Origin: Chloroflexota bacterium
GTDB lineage: Bacteria; Chloroflexota; Limnocylindria; Limnocylindrales; CSP1-4
Assembly (NCBI GenBank): GCA_029778235.1
Contig: JAKOQS010000066.1
Coordinates: 18,286 to 82,285, forward strand
Reading direction: 5' to 3'
Length of the DNA stretch: 64,000 nt
Shown: in pieces, positions 29,629-39,175 of the stretch
Layout: each line of letters begins with the position of its first letter
Numbering within the stretch: position 1 is the stretch's first letter
The notes under the pieces: generated by a model
Seen by the model: the letters and a program-made list of their open reading frames with translations, nothing else
Database searches by the model: none
Told to the model about the DNA's origin: nothing
Position numbers and translations under genes: made by a program

Positions 29629-31236
29629 CTACGGGAGGGGGCCCTTGACCGTCAGCGTCTCGATGATGTGGTCCGCCGCGGTGAAGTCGCGATCCGCGAG
29701 CGCGACCAGCTGCATGAAGACCAGGTACGACCCGTCGGCCGACTTGACGGCCAGCTCGACGAAGGCGTTCCCGGTCCCGGCGCAGTCGGTGTACAGGTCG
29801 AACATCCCGACGTAGCCGGCCGCGTCGAAGTCCTTCCGCGAGTCGTATGTGCAGTCCTTGGAGAACGTGCCCTTGTCGCCGTCGAGGATCGTCTCGATGT
29901 CCTTGTCGGCGAGCGTCGCGGAGACCGCGAGGAACGCGCCGGACACGGTGTATCCGTCGATCCAGGTGGGGTAGTCCGTGGACGCGCCGATGCGGATCCC
30001 GACCGTCTCGTCATTCCGCGACCAGTCGCCGGTCCGGACGTCCTTCCAGTCGGCCGGCATCTCGGTGGAGATCTCGCCGCCGTCCGTGGAGACCGTGGCA
30101 TACGCGTAGTCGGCGGCCGTGGATCCGCCCTGGTCGCCGCCGCCGGTCTCGATCGTGCTCACCACCTGCAGCGGCGTGCCGTTGAGCCGGCCCTCCAGCG
30201 TGTCGCCGGTGGACGGCCGGAACACCTCGACCGCCAGGACGTCGCCCGCCTTGTGCGACCGCAGGACGTCGCAGTAGTCGGCCATCGTGCCGTCGGTGGC
30301 GACCACGAGGCCCTCGAGCTTCGTGATCAGGTCGCCGCCCTTGATGCCCACCTTGTCCGCGGGCGAGCCCGAGGCGACCGAGGAGACGAAGATGCCGGAG
30401 GACCCGTCGTCGAAACGCATCGCCTCGCCGTTCACGCCGATCGAGTTGACGGCCGAGCCTGCCAGCAGCTGCGGGAGGACCTTGTCCACCTCCGCCCGGC
30501 CGATGGCGAACGACTGGCGGACGTCGTTGCCCGCGTAGTTGAGCCCGACGACCGCGCCGTCCTTCGTGACGAGCGGGCCGCCAGAGTTGCCGGGGTTGAT
30601 CGCCGCGTCGTGCTCGATGACCGAATCGACCGATGCCCAGGAGGTCTCGCCGTCCGCCTTCGCCTTCGAGATGATCCCGCGTGTCAGCGTGTACTCGGGG
30701 TCGCCGAGCGGGAACCCCGCGGCGTAGACGTCCACGCCCGGGTTGGGGGTGACATCGGCCCAGGCGAGCACGGGGAACCCGGACCCGTCGATCTTGATCA
30801 CCGCCAGGTCGGAGCACTCGGACGCGGCCACGACCCGAGCGTTGTACGTCTTCGATCGATCGCCACCCACCCAGACCTTCAGCAGCGCCGCGCCGGTCAC
30901 CACGTGGTTGTTGGTGAGCGCCGTCCCGTCGGGCGAGAGGATGAACCCTGAGCCGCGGCCGGCCGTGTTGAGCAGCTGGCCCTGGGACGGGTCGACGAAG
31001 CTGCCATCCGCCTCGATCTGGATCGTCGCGGACTTGACCGCGTCGAGCGTCCCCACGGTCGCGCTGGTCGGCGAGGGGACCGCCGTCGGGGTCGGGCGGA
31101 GCGACCGGGTGGGTACCGGGGTCGCGCTCGCGGTCGGCGCCGGCGTCGAGGACGTGCCGCCGCACGCGGCCACGATGACCACGGCGACGGCGAGTGCGGC
31201 GACCGGCCGCAGGGCGGTGCGGAATCGGCGAGACAT
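29629..31236 (-). CDS. HtrA/DegP-like S1C serine protease lipoprotein with PDZ and an extra C-terminal domain
   Basis: Lipobox VVIVAACGGT; catalytic triad TNNHVV / SDLAVIKI / NPGNSGGPLV; PDZ GSPADKVGIKGGDLITKLEG. Confidence 0.9.
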   Translation of the reverse strand: MSRRFRTALRPVAALAVAVVIVAACGGTSSTPAPTASATPVPTRSLRPTPTAVPSPTSATVGTLDAVKSATIQIEADGSFVDPSQGQLLNTAGRGSGFILSPDGTALTNNHVVTGAALLKVWVGGDRSKTYNARVVAASECSDLAVIKIDGSGFPVLAWADVTPNPGVDVYAAGFPLGDPEYTLTRGIISKAKADGETSWASVDSVIEHDAAINPGNSGGPLVTKDGAVVGLNYAGNDVRQSFAIGRAEVDKVLPQLLAGSAVNSIGVNGEAMRFDDGSSGIFVSSVASGSPADKVGIKGGDLITKLEGLVVATDGTMADYCDVLRSHKAGDVLAVEVFRPSTGDTLEGRLNGTPLQVVSTIETGGGDQGGSTAADYAYATVSTDGGEISTEMPADWKDVRTGDWSRNDETVGIRIGASTDYPTWIDGYTVSGAFLAVSATLADKDIETILDGDKGTFSKDCTYDSRKDFDAAGYVGMFDLYTDCAGTGNAFVELAVKSADGSYLVFMQLVALADRDFTAADHIIETLTVKGPLP

Positions 31237-31370
31237 CCCTTCCCTCCTCGGCGCGCCTTGCGGCCGCTGCGGTCCCTCTTGCGCCTCCGCCTCCCCCGGG
31301 CCTCGTCCCGGCCTCCGCGGTGACGCGCGGGCGTGCCGAGACGAGACTATACGGCCTCGACCTGCCCGGG

Positions 31371-31964
31371 TCAGGGCGTCGAAGGTACCGGGCGGCCGGC
31401 GTCGCCGAGCAGCTCCGCCTCGAGTGCGCGCATGGCTGCGCCCTCCACCGGGTCCGCGTGGTCCCACCCGCACAGGTGGAGCACGCCGTGCGTCGCGAGG
31501 AGGAGCAGCTCGTCCGCGGGCGCCCACGCCGTCCCGCCCGTCCAGCCGCCCCGGCCCTCCCGCGCCTGGGCGACCGCGCGCTCCACCGAGACGACGATCT
31601 CGCCTAGTTGCGGGCGCGCGCGCGGCGGCAGGATGAACGCCGGGCCCGCGCCGTCGGGCGGTGGGCCGCCCGGATGCGGCGGGAAGGAGCCGGGGGGCAG
31701 GAGGGGGAACGAGAGGACGTCCGTCGCGCCCTCGTGGCCCATGTGCGCGGTGTTCAGCTCGGCGAGCGTCGCGTCGTCGGCGAGGACCAGCCCGGCGGCG
31801 GCGCCCGCCGGGGCCCCGGCGGCCTCGAGCGCGCGCCCGACGGCCGCAGCGAGGTCCGTCCGCGTGAGGCGGCGCCCGAGGATGCGTGCGCGGAGGAGCG
31901 GCAGGGCGGCCGGCAGCACCTCGATGTCGAGGACGCGGCCCCCGACCAGGCGATGACGCGCCAC
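31371..31964 (-). CDS. ybeY: Endoribonuclease YbeY
   Basis: Zinc motif HGVLHLCGWDH; GATDVLSFPL. Confidence 0.92.
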   Translation of the reverse strand: MARHRLVGGRVLDIEVLPAALPLLRARILGRRLTRTDLAAAVGRALEAAGAPAGAAAGLVLADDATLAELNTAHMGHEGATDVLSFPLLPPGSFPPHPGGPPPDGAGPAFILPPRARPQLGEIVVSVERAVAQAREGRGGWTGGTAWAPADELLLLATHGVLHLCGWDHADPVEGAAMRALEAELLGDAGRPVPSTP

Positions 31965-31974
31965 GGCCGCCCGC

Positions 31975-34137
31975 TCAGGCCCCCGCGCCCGTCCCGGCGC
32001 CGCGCCGCGCCTCGAGCTCGACGACCTTGTTCTGCGGGTACGCGATCCGCTGGTGATAGGCGCCGAGGAGCTGGCCCACGAACGCCTCGCGGATGCGCTC
32101 AACGTCCCGGAGGGTCAGGTCGCACTCGTCGAACTGGGCGTCCTCGAGGCGCTCCGTGACGATCCGTCCGACCATCGCCCGGATCGCCGGCTCGTCGTGG
32201 GTCGAGAGGCTGCGGACCGACGCCTCGACGGAGTCGGCGAGCATGAGCACGGCGGCCTCGCGGGTCTGAGGCTTGGGCCCCTGGTGGCGGAACGCGGCTT
32301 CCGGCACCGCTGCCGCCGCGGCGGCCCCGGCGGGGGTCGCGCGACCGCCATACGGGGCAGCCGCCTCGTCGCGCGCCTTCTCGAGGAAGTAGCTCATCTT
32401 GGCCGTCCCGTGGTGCTGCGGGATGAACGCGATGAGCGCCTTGGGGAGCTTGGCCTTGTAGGCGAGGTCGATCCCGTCGGCGACGTGCGCGCGCAGGATC
32501 CTCGCCGAGGTCTCGGGGTCCAGGTCGTCGTGGAGGTTTCCGCCACCGGCCTGGTTCTCGATGAAGGCGGCCGGATTCGCCAGCTTGCCCACGTCGTGGT
32601 AATACGCGGCGACCCGCGCGAGGATCGGGTCGGCGCCGATCGCCTCGGCGGCCCGCTCCGCGAGGTTCCCCACCATCAGCGAGTGGTGATAGGTCCCGGG
32701 CGCTTCGGTCAGGAGGCGGCGGAGCAGCGGGCGCGTGGGGCTCGAGAGCTCCTGGAGCTGGAAGACCGTCGGGATCCCGAAGATGTCGCCCAGGACGGCG
32801 AACGCCCCGGCGGCGGCGATCGCGGAGCCGGCGGCCGACGCGAGGCCCGCGGCGAACAGCTGGGCGGTGCCCGTGACGTCGCGTTCGCCGAGCAGCGAGA
32901 AGACGGCGATGACCGCAGCGTTGGCCACGGCGACCGCGAGCCCGGCCTGCACGAAGACCTGCAGCCGGTCGCCGCGCCGGATCGCGATGATGCCCGCGAT
33001 CCCGCCGATGAGGAAGTACGTGGTCAGCTCGAGCGAGCTGCCGTTCGCCGCTCCCGCGACGACCGCGATCGCGGCCTGCACGGCCATCGCCGGCCCGGCG
33101 CCCAGCAGGATCGCGAGGACGATCCCCACGGCGGCCAGCGGGACGAAGTACGGGAGGATGGACCTGCCCGCCGAGAGCTTGATCGCCAGCACGGAGACGA
33201 TGAGCAGGAGGCTGATGAGCAGGAGCGCGTTGTCGCGGTGCCACAGCTCACGCCGGAAGCGCCAGATCCACGCCAGCAGGATCAGGACCAGGAGCGCCGC
33301 GAGGACGAACCAGCCGGCCACGCGGAACATGTCGATCCCGCGGTCGTCGAGACCGAGGGCGCGCACGGCCTCCATCGTCTGCGGCGTGACGGTCGCCCCG
33401 GCCTCGACCACCAGCTGGCCCTGCGCGTACGAGACCTCGACAGGCGCCACCGCCTGGCGTGCGTCGGTGCGGGCCGCCTCCGTCAGGCTCTCTGAGTAGG
33501 ACGAGGTGGGGACGATGAACGGCGCGACCAGCTCTGCCGCGAGCTTCTTCTCGGCCGCCGTCCAGTCCACCGGGAACCGCATCGGCAGCGCCGTCCGCTC
33601 CTCGACGACCTCCGTGTCACGGATCTCGGTGCGCTCGCGGGCGGCCAGCACGCTCGCAGCCTCGTCGCGCACCGCGCCCCAGCGGATCGCGTCGAGGGTG
33701 AGCAGCGTGAACTTGGAGTCGCTCGACAGGTCCGGGATCGCAGCCTCGATCACGCCCCGGCGCGCCGCCGGGTCGTCCAGGCCGAAGGCGTCGTTGACCC
33801 GCTGCGTGAGCCGGCGGAACGCCGCGACCTGCGCCTCGGAGATCTGCGCGGCCTCGGCCTCCGTGTAGTCGTACTGCGGCTCGACGGCCCGTGCCGCCTC
33901 TGCGCGCTTCTCCTCGGTGAGCAGCTCGCTCACGTAGGACGCGGCGCGGGGGGCGCGCACCGACGCGGGGGCGACCTGGCCGGGGGCGAGGTCCACGCCG
34001 GGGGTGAGCGACGGCGAGACGAGATCGGCGCCGAGGATGGCCGTGAGGAGCGCGATCAGCGCGCAGGCGAACAGGAAGAGCCGGACCGCGTCGCGTCGCG
34101 TGAAGCGGCCGGCCGCGTCGAGGGTGCGAGCGAGCAC
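31975..34137 (-). CDS. 7TMR-HD phosphohydrolase (PgpH/YqfF-like, putative c-di-AMP phosphodiesterase)
   Basis: Multi-TM region followed by HD motif ARVAAYYHDVGKLANPAAFIENQ; HHGTAKMSYF; LMLADSVEASVRSL. Confidence 0.92.
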   Translation of the reverse strand: MLARTLDAAGRFTRRDAVRLFLFACALIALLTAILGADLVSPSLTPGVDLAPGQVAPASVRAPRAASYVSELLTEEKRAEAARAVEPQYDYTEAEAAQISEAQVAAFRRLTQRVNDAFGLDDPAARRGVIEAAIPDLSSDSKFTLLTLDAIRWGAVRDEAASVLAARERTEIRDTEVVEERTALPMRFPVDWTAAEKKLAAELVAPFIVPTSSYSESLTEAARTDARQAVAPVEVSYAQGQLVVEAGATVTPQTMEAVRALGLDDRGIDMFRVAGWFVLAALLVLILLAWIWRFRRELWHRDNALLLISLLLIVSVLAIKLSAGRSILPYFVPLAAVGIVLAILLGAGPAMAVQAAIAVVAGAANGSSLELTTYFLIGGIAGIIAIRRGDRLQVFVQAGLAVAVANAAVIAVFSLLGERDVTGTAQLFAAGLASAAGSAIAAAGAFAVLGDIFGIPTVFQLQELSSPTRPLLRRLLTEAPGTYHHSLMVGNLAERAAEAIGADPILARVAAYYHDVGKLANPAAFIENQAGGGNLHDDLDPETSARILRAHVADGIDLAYKAKLPKALIAFIPQHHGTAKMSYFLEKARDEAAAPYGGRATPAGAAAAAAVPEAAFRHQGPKPQTREAAVLMLADSVEASVRSLSTHDEPAIRAMVGRIVTERLEDAQFDECDLTLRDVERIREAFVGQLLGAYHQRIAYPQNKVVELEARRGAGTGAGA

Positions 34138-34149
34138 GTCCGGTGGGCC

Positions 34150-34632
34150 TCAGGCTCCGCCGGCGGCATCGTGCGCCGCGAGGTCCCGGGCCGCGAGCGC
34201 CTGGGCGACGAGCTCGCTCACACGCTTCCCGTCCGCGCGGCCGCGCGTCCGGGGCGAAAGCGCGCCCATGACGCGCCCGAGGTCCCGGGCCGAGGAAGCC
34301 CGGGTCTGTGCGATGGCTTCGTCCACGAGCGCGCGGATCTCGTCGTCCGAGAGCGGGGCCGGGAGGAACTCCGACAGGATCGCGATCTCGGCCTCCTCCT
34401 TCGCAGCGAGGTCCTCGCGGCCGCCCGCGCGGAACGCCTCGACCGACTCGCGGCGCGTCTTCACCTCGCGCGTCAGGACGCCGACGACCTCGTCGTCCGA
34501 GAGCTCGCGATGCTCCTTCTTCTCGACGGCGTAGACGGCCGCCTCGGCCATGCGGAGGACGTCACGACGCAGCGCGTCATGCGCGCGCATCGCGTCGGTC
34601 ATCTCCGCATGGAGGCGTTCGCGGAGGGTCAC
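34150..34632 (-). CDS. yqeY: GatB/YqeY domain protein
   Basis: LHAEMTDAMRAHDALRRDVLRM...; EAEIAILSEFLPAPLSDDEIRALVDEAIA; DLGRVMGALSPRTRGRADGKRVSELV. Confidence 0.93.
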   Translation of the reverse strand: MTLRERLHAEMTDAMRAHDALRRDVLRMAEAAVYAVEKKEHRELSDDEVVGVLTREVKTRRESVEAFRAGGREDLAAKEEAEIAILSEFLPAPLSDDEIRALVDEAIAQTRASSARDLGRVMGALSPRTRGRADGKRVSELVAQALAARDLAAHDAAGGA

Positions 34633-34729
34633 CGGTCACCTGGCCTTCCGACCCGTTCGCACGGGTCGGGTGGGGTCCCAGCGGCCGTGGGACGCGCCAC
34701 TGGGGGCGCCGGCCGGGATGGGAGGCGGA

Positions 34730-34912
34730 TCAGCCGTTCTGGCGAGCGGCCTTCTTGCGCTTGGCTTCCTTGCGCTTCCGCTTCACGGACGGCTTCTCGT
34801 AGTGCTCGCGACGGCGAGCCTCGGCGAGGATGCCGCTCTGCTGGATCTTCTTGTTGAAGCGGCGCAGGGCGCTCTCGAAGGTCTCGTTCTCACCGACTCG
34901 GATCTCTGCCAA
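34730..34912 (-). CDS. rpsU: 30S ribosomal protein S21
   Basis: [56 protein letters not shown] start at 34912 preferred because the GTG called at 34924 lies inside the Shine-Dalgarno. Confidence 0.95.
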   Translation of the reverse strand: MAEIRVGENETFESALRRFNKKIQQSGILAEARRREHYEKPSVKRKRKEAKRKKAARQNG

Positions 34913-34917
34913 TCCCG

Positions 34918-34930
34918 GGATCACCTCCTT
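34918..34930 (-). promoter_or_regulatory. Extended Shine-Dalgarno AAGGAGGTGATCC upstream of rpsU
   Basis: Reverse complement of 34918-34930 reads AAGGAGGTGATCC, complementary to the canonical 16S rRNA 3' end GGATCACCTCCTT. Confidence 0.8.
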
Positions 34931-35084
34931 CGGCCGCGGGTGCGGTGCCGCGTCGCTGCCGTGGCCTGCGGTGCGACGATGCCGGGCACGGTGTCACGAC
35001 CGCGCTCGACGGGCCGCCGGAGTGTACGCCGGGCCGACGACGAGGGTCAAACGGCCCCCCGGAGCGCAGAGCACGCACCTTGAC

Positions 35085-35112
35085 TGATATACGTATACTT
35101 GTGCGTATATCA
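35085..35112. promoter_or_regulatory. AT-rich inverted repeat, candidate operator/promoter of the EXLDI-drrAB locus
   Basis: TGATATACG-tatacttgtg-CGTATATCA (perfect 9-bp arms); nested palindrome TATACGTATA; TTGACT at 35080-35085. Confidence 0.65.
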
Positions 35113-35135
35113 CCCCGAACCGCGGAGGTTACGAT

Positions 35136-35660
35136 GTGGCCGTGCCGAACAAGACGATCTACGTCTCCGACGGGGACCTTCCGCTCTACCAGCGCGCCCA
35201 GGAGCTCGCCGGGGGCAATCTCTCCGCGGCCATCGCCGCGGCCCTCAAGCGGTACGTCGCCCTCCAGGAGGGCCTCCGCGACGGCTTCGACGACGTCGTC
35301 GTCCGGGTGGGGATCGGTTCCGGACGCAAGGTCCGCTTCACGGGCGTCCTCGTGGGTGAGTGGATCGACAGTCGCCAGAAGTTCCCCGACCACTACCGTG
35401 TCTGGCAGGGCCGCCAGGGCAAGTACGTCGTCCACGTCGAGCGCAGCGAGCAGTTCTGGATGGTCGATGCCGAGGGCAAGCCGGCAGGCTGGCGCGGCTG
35501 GATCGGCGTGGGGGACGTCCGGTACGGCGGCTCGCCGAAGGAGTCCACGCTCGAAGTGGTCGCCACCCTCGACGAGCTCCGCGAGAAGGTGCCGGCCGAG
35601 CTCTTCGACATGGTGGCCCGGTCCGCCAGGAGGCCGACGGTCGAGGACCTCGACATCTGA
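35136..35660 (+). CDS. EXLDI family protein
   Basis: ~174 aa protein ending in ...RPTVEDLDI, matching the C-terminal E-x-L-D-I motif that names the family; next to a DrrAB-type ABC transporter. Confidence 0.75.
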   Translation: MAVPNKTIYVSDGDLPLYQRAQELAGGNLSAAIAAALKRYVALQEGLRDGFDDVVVRVGIGSGRKVRFTGVLVGEWIDSRQKFPDHYRVWQGRQGKYVVHVERSEQFWMVDAEGKPAGWRGWIGVGDVRYGGSPKESTLEVVATLDELREKVPAELFDMVARSARRPTVEDLDI

Positions 35661-35711
35661 CCATCGGCGTGCCGCGGCGCGTCCCGCAGCGCACCCCGCG
35701 GGAGACGCGCG

Positions 35712-36665
35712 ATGACTGCGACGTCCGCTCCCGCCGTCGAGGTCCGCGGGCTACGCAAGTCGTTCGGTCGCCAGCTCGTCCTCGATGACATCGACCTCGC
35801 GGTCGCCGAGGGCACCGTCTTCGCCCTTCTCGGTCCCAACGGGGCCGGCAAGACGACGGCGATCCACATCCTCTCGACGCTCATCCCGGCCGATGCCGGC
35901 GAGGTACGGGTCGCCGGCTTCGACGTCGCCCGCGAGGCCGACGCCGTCAGGCACGTCATCGGTCTCACCGGGCAGGTCTCGGCGGTGGACGGCCAGTTCA
36001 CCGGCGAGGAGAACCTGCGGCTGATGGCCGATCTCGGCCATCTCGGCGCCCGGGGTCGTGGGCGGGTGGCGGAGCTGCTGGAGCGGTTCGAGCTCACGGA
36101 GGAGGCCGCGAAGCCCGCCGCGACCTACTCGGGCGGCATGCGCCGCCGCCTCGACCTTGCGATGACCCTGGTCGGCGAACCGAGGATCATCTTCCTCGAC
36201 GAGCCGACCACCGGCCTCGACCCGCGCAGCCGGCGGGTGATGTGGGGCATCGTGCGCGACCTCGTGGCCGACGGCGTCACGATCTTCCTGACGACGCAGT
36301 ACCTCGAGGAGGCGGATCGGCTCGCGACCCGCATCGCGCTCCTCGACGGCGGCCGGGTGATCGCCGAGGGCACGCCGGCCGAGCTGAAGCGGCTCGTTCC
36401 CGGCGGGAGCGTCCGGCTCGAGTTCGATGACCCCGGGACGCTCGATCGCGCGGCGGCACTGCTGCCGCATGGATCCAGGGATGAGCAGGGACTGGCGCTC
36501 GAGGTGCCCAACGACGGCGGAGTCCACGCGGTCCGGGCGCTGCTCGACCGCCTCGAAGCGGGTTCGATCGAAATCGACTCGCTGTCCGTCCGGCCCACGG
36601 ACCTCGACGACGTCTTCCTGAACCTCACCGGATCGCACGGTGATGCGGAGGTGCCCACGCCATGA
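35712..36665 (+). CDS. Daunorubicin-resistance-type ABC transporter ATP-binding protein (DrrA-like)
   Basis: GPNGAGKTTAIHILSTLIPADAGEVRVAGFDV; YSGGMRRRLDLAMTLVGEPRIIFLDEPTTGLDPRSRR. Confidence 0.93.
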   Translation: MTATSAPAVEVRGLRKSFGRQLVLDDIDLAVAEGTVFALLGPNGAGKTTAIHILSTLIPADAGEVRVAGFDVAREADAVRHVIGLTGQVSAVDGQFTGEENLRLMADLGHLGARGRGRVAELLERFELTEEAAKPAATYSGGMRRRLDLAMTLVGEPRIIFLDEPTTGLDPRSRRVMWGIVRDLVADGVTIFLTTQYLEEADRLATRIALLDGGRVIAEGTPAELKRLVPGGSVRLEFDDPGTLDRAAALLPHGSRDEQGLALEVPNDGGVHAVRALLDRLEAGSIEIDSLSVRPTDLDDVFLNLTGSHGDAEVPTP

Positions 36666-37465
36666 ACGGACACGTGCTGACGGACGCGACGACGATGGTG
36701 CGTCGGAGCCTGCGCCGGATGCGCCGCTACCCGTCGCTCACGGTCTTCATCGCCGCCATCCCGGTGGTCCTGCTGCTGCTCTTCGTGTTCGTCTTCGGGG
36801 GGACGATGGGGGCCGGCCTCGGTGGCCTGGCCGCCGGCTCCGACGACCGGGCAGAGTACGTGGCCTACGTCGTGCCGGGCATCCTCCTGCTGACCGCCGC
36901 CGGCGCCGCCCAGGGGACTGCGATCACCGTCTCCATGGACATGACCCAGGGGATCGTCGCCCGGTTCCGGACGATGGCGATCTCGCGGGGCTCCGTCCTC
37001 GCGGGCCACGTGATCGGCAGTGTCATCCAGACCCTGCTCGCGCTGGCGCTGGTCGTCGTCGTGGCCGTCGTGATCGGGTTCCGTCCGACCACCGGCCCGG
37101 CCTCCTGGGTGCTGGCCGGCGGACTGCTCGTGCTCACCGCGGCGGCCATCGGCTGGCTGTCGGTCGCGCTCGGGCTCGTGACCGACAGCGTCGAGACCGC
37201 GAGCAACCTGCCCATGGTCTTCATGCTGCTGCTGTTCCTGAGCTCGGCCTTCGTGCCGTCAGCGTCGATGCCGGAGCCGCTCCGCTGGTTCGCGGAGCAC
37301 CAGCCGTTCACGCCGATCGTGGAGACGCTGCGCGGCCTGCTCCTCGGCGTCCCGAGCGGCGACAGCGGGCCGGTGGCGGTCGCCTGGTGCGTCCTGATCT
37401 CGGTCGTCGGGTACCTCTGGGCCCGCCGGCTCTACGACCGCGTGCCAGCACGCGTGGGCGGGTGA
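36662..37465 (+). CDS. ABC-2 type transporter permease (DrrB-like)
   Basis: Multi-TM protein with LLLFLSSAFVPSASMPEPLRWFAEHQPFTPIVETLRGLL; ATGA overlap with the ATPase gene. Confidence 0.9.
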   Translation: MNGHVLTDATTMVRRSLRRMRRYPSLTVFIAAIPVVLLLLFVFVFGGTMGAGLGGLAAGSDDRAEYVAYVVPGILLLTAAGAAQGTAITVSMDMTQGIVARFRTMAISRGSVLAGHVIGSVIQTLLALALVVVVAVVIGFRPTTGPASWVLAGGLLVLTAAAIGWLSVALGLVTDSVETASNLPMVFMLLLFLSSAFVPSASMPEPLRWFAEHQPFTPIVETLRGLLLGVPSGDSGPVAVAWCVLISVVGYLWARRLYDRVPARVGG

Positions 37466-37489
37466 CCCCCCTGCGTGCCGCCGCGGCGG

Positions 37490-39175
37490 TCACGCCCCCT
37501 CCGTGACCGGGAGCGGGGCGTCGGCGACTGCCCAGGCGCGCACCTGGTCGCGCTTCACCTTGAGGGTGTGCGTCCGGGGGAAGTCGTCGTCCGGCCAGAG
37601 CCGCCAGGCGGCGACGCGCTGGCTCATGCCCAGCGTCGCGTTCGCACGCTTGACGGCGGCATCGACCTCGGCGCGGAGCGCGGCCGGGTCCCGCATCCGC
37701 GAGGGCTGGGCCGCCGGGACGTCGCCCGCCTGCGGGATGCGCGCGAGGCCCGGGGCGAGCACCACCGCCTCGATGCGGCCCGGGACCGTCTCCACGACCA
37801 CCGAATCCCGGACGCCCGCGACCCGCAGCGCGTTCTCGATGTCCTCCGGGTACACGTTGAAGCCGTTGGGCAGCACGATGATGTCCTTCGTGCGGCCCAT
37901 GAGGATGAGCCGGCCCTCGTCGTCGAAGCGGCCGATGTCCCCGGTGCGGTACCACCCGTCCTCGGTCATCGCCGCGGCCGTCCCGGTCGGGTCGTCCCAG
38001 TAGCCCTTGAAGAGCTGCGGGCCGCGGAGGAGGATCTCGCCGTCCTCGGCCAGTCGGCACTCACCGGGCGGCTGCGCGCGGCCCACCGTCCCCGGCCGGT
38101 GGTCCTGGCGCGTGTTGCAGGTGCCGAAGCCGGACTCGGTGGAGCCGTAGCCCTGGATCACGACGACCCCGATGTCCTCCCACGCCTGCTGGAGTGCGGG
38201 CGGCAGGAAAGCCGCCGTGCACACGACCAGGCGGAGCTCGCCGCCCAGACCCTCGTGCACGCGACGGAACATCCGGCGGCGGACCGGATACGGCAGGCGC
38301 CGGGCCACGCCGCGCATGCGGTGGAACGTCTCCGCCCGGCCCGACTTCTCGGCCTCGCGCTCGATGGTCTGCCAGATCAGGTCGAGGACCTGGGGCACGA
38401 AGATCATCGCGGTTACCCGCCGCTCGCGGATGGCCTCGAAGATCACCCGGGGGTTGCGGCTGCGCACGTAGAGCACGCTCGCCCCGACGTCGAGCACGTA
38501 GAAGGTGCCGATCGCCTGCTCCAGGAGGTGCGACAGCGGCAGCAGCGAGACCGTCCGGTGCTCCATCTCGGGGAGGATCCGGTGGCAGAGGGCCACCGAC
38601 GCGAGCACGTTGTCGTGGGCGAGCATCACGCCCTTGGGCGTCCCCGTCGTGCCGGAGGTGTAGACCAGCTCCCAGATCTCGTCCGGGCGCGGCTTCTCCC
38701 AGGCGGCGACCTGGGCGTCCACGTCGTGCGGGATCGCCGCGCCGGGCTCGCCGGCGAGGGCCTCGACGGTCGTCGTGGGGAAGTGCTCGAGGCCGGCGTC
38801 GCGCGGGTCGGGGGCGTCGCGGCCGGTGCCGAGGGCGAGGTGCTTCGCGCCCGAGCTGGCGACGATCCGGGCGATGGCGTCGGGCGCCATGCGCAGGTCG
38901 AGCGGCACGAGCACCAGCCGGGCCATCATCGCGCCGAAGTAGACGGCGGGGAGCTCGGGCATGGACGGCGACCAGGTGAGGAGGCGGTCGCCGGGCTGGA
39001 GCCCGAGGGCCCGGAGCCGCCACGCCGCCAGGCGCGAGCGGTGCAGGAGGTCGGCGTACGTCCACTCGACGAGTGTCCCGTCGTCGCGGCGGAGCGCCAG
39101 CGACGGGCGCGCGGCATACCGCGCGCAGGCCTTCTCGATGAGGTCGACGATCGTGGTCGGCGCGCTCGCGGTCAT
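37490..39175 (-). CDS. AMP-dependent synthetase/ligase (long-chain acyl-CoA synthetase type)
   Basis: WELVYTSGTTGTPKGVMLAHDN (AMP-binding), QGYGSTESGFG, DGWYRTGDIGRFDDEGRLILMGRTKDIIVLPNGFNVYPEDIE. Confidence 0.93.
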   Translation of the reverse strand: MTASAPTTIVDLIEKACARYAARPSLALRRDDGTLVEWTYADLLHRSRLAAWRLRALGLQPGDRLLTWSPSMPELPAVYFGAMMARLVLVPLDLRMAPDAIARIVASSGAKHLALGTGRDAPDPRDAGLEHFPTTTVEALAGEPGAAIPHDVDAQVAAWEKPRPDEIWELVYTSGTTGTPKGVMLAHDNVLASVALCHRILPEMEHRTVSLLPLSHLLEQAIGTFYVLDVGASVLYVRSRNPRVIFEAIRERRVTAMIFVPQVLDLIWQTIEREAEKSGRAETFHRMRGVARRLPYPVRRRMFRRVHEGLGGELRLVVCTAAFLPPALQQAWEDIGVVVIQGYGSTESGFGTCNTRQDHRPGTVGRAQPPGECRLAEDGEILLRGPQLFKGYWDDPTGTAAAMTEDGWYRTGDIGRFDDEGRLILMGRTKDIIVLPNGFNVYPEDIENALRVAGVRDSVVVETVPGRIEAVVLAPGLARIPQAGDVPAAQPSRMRDPAALRAEVDAAVKRANATLGMSQRVAAWRLWPDDDFPRTHTLKVKRDQVRAWAVADAPLPVTEGA

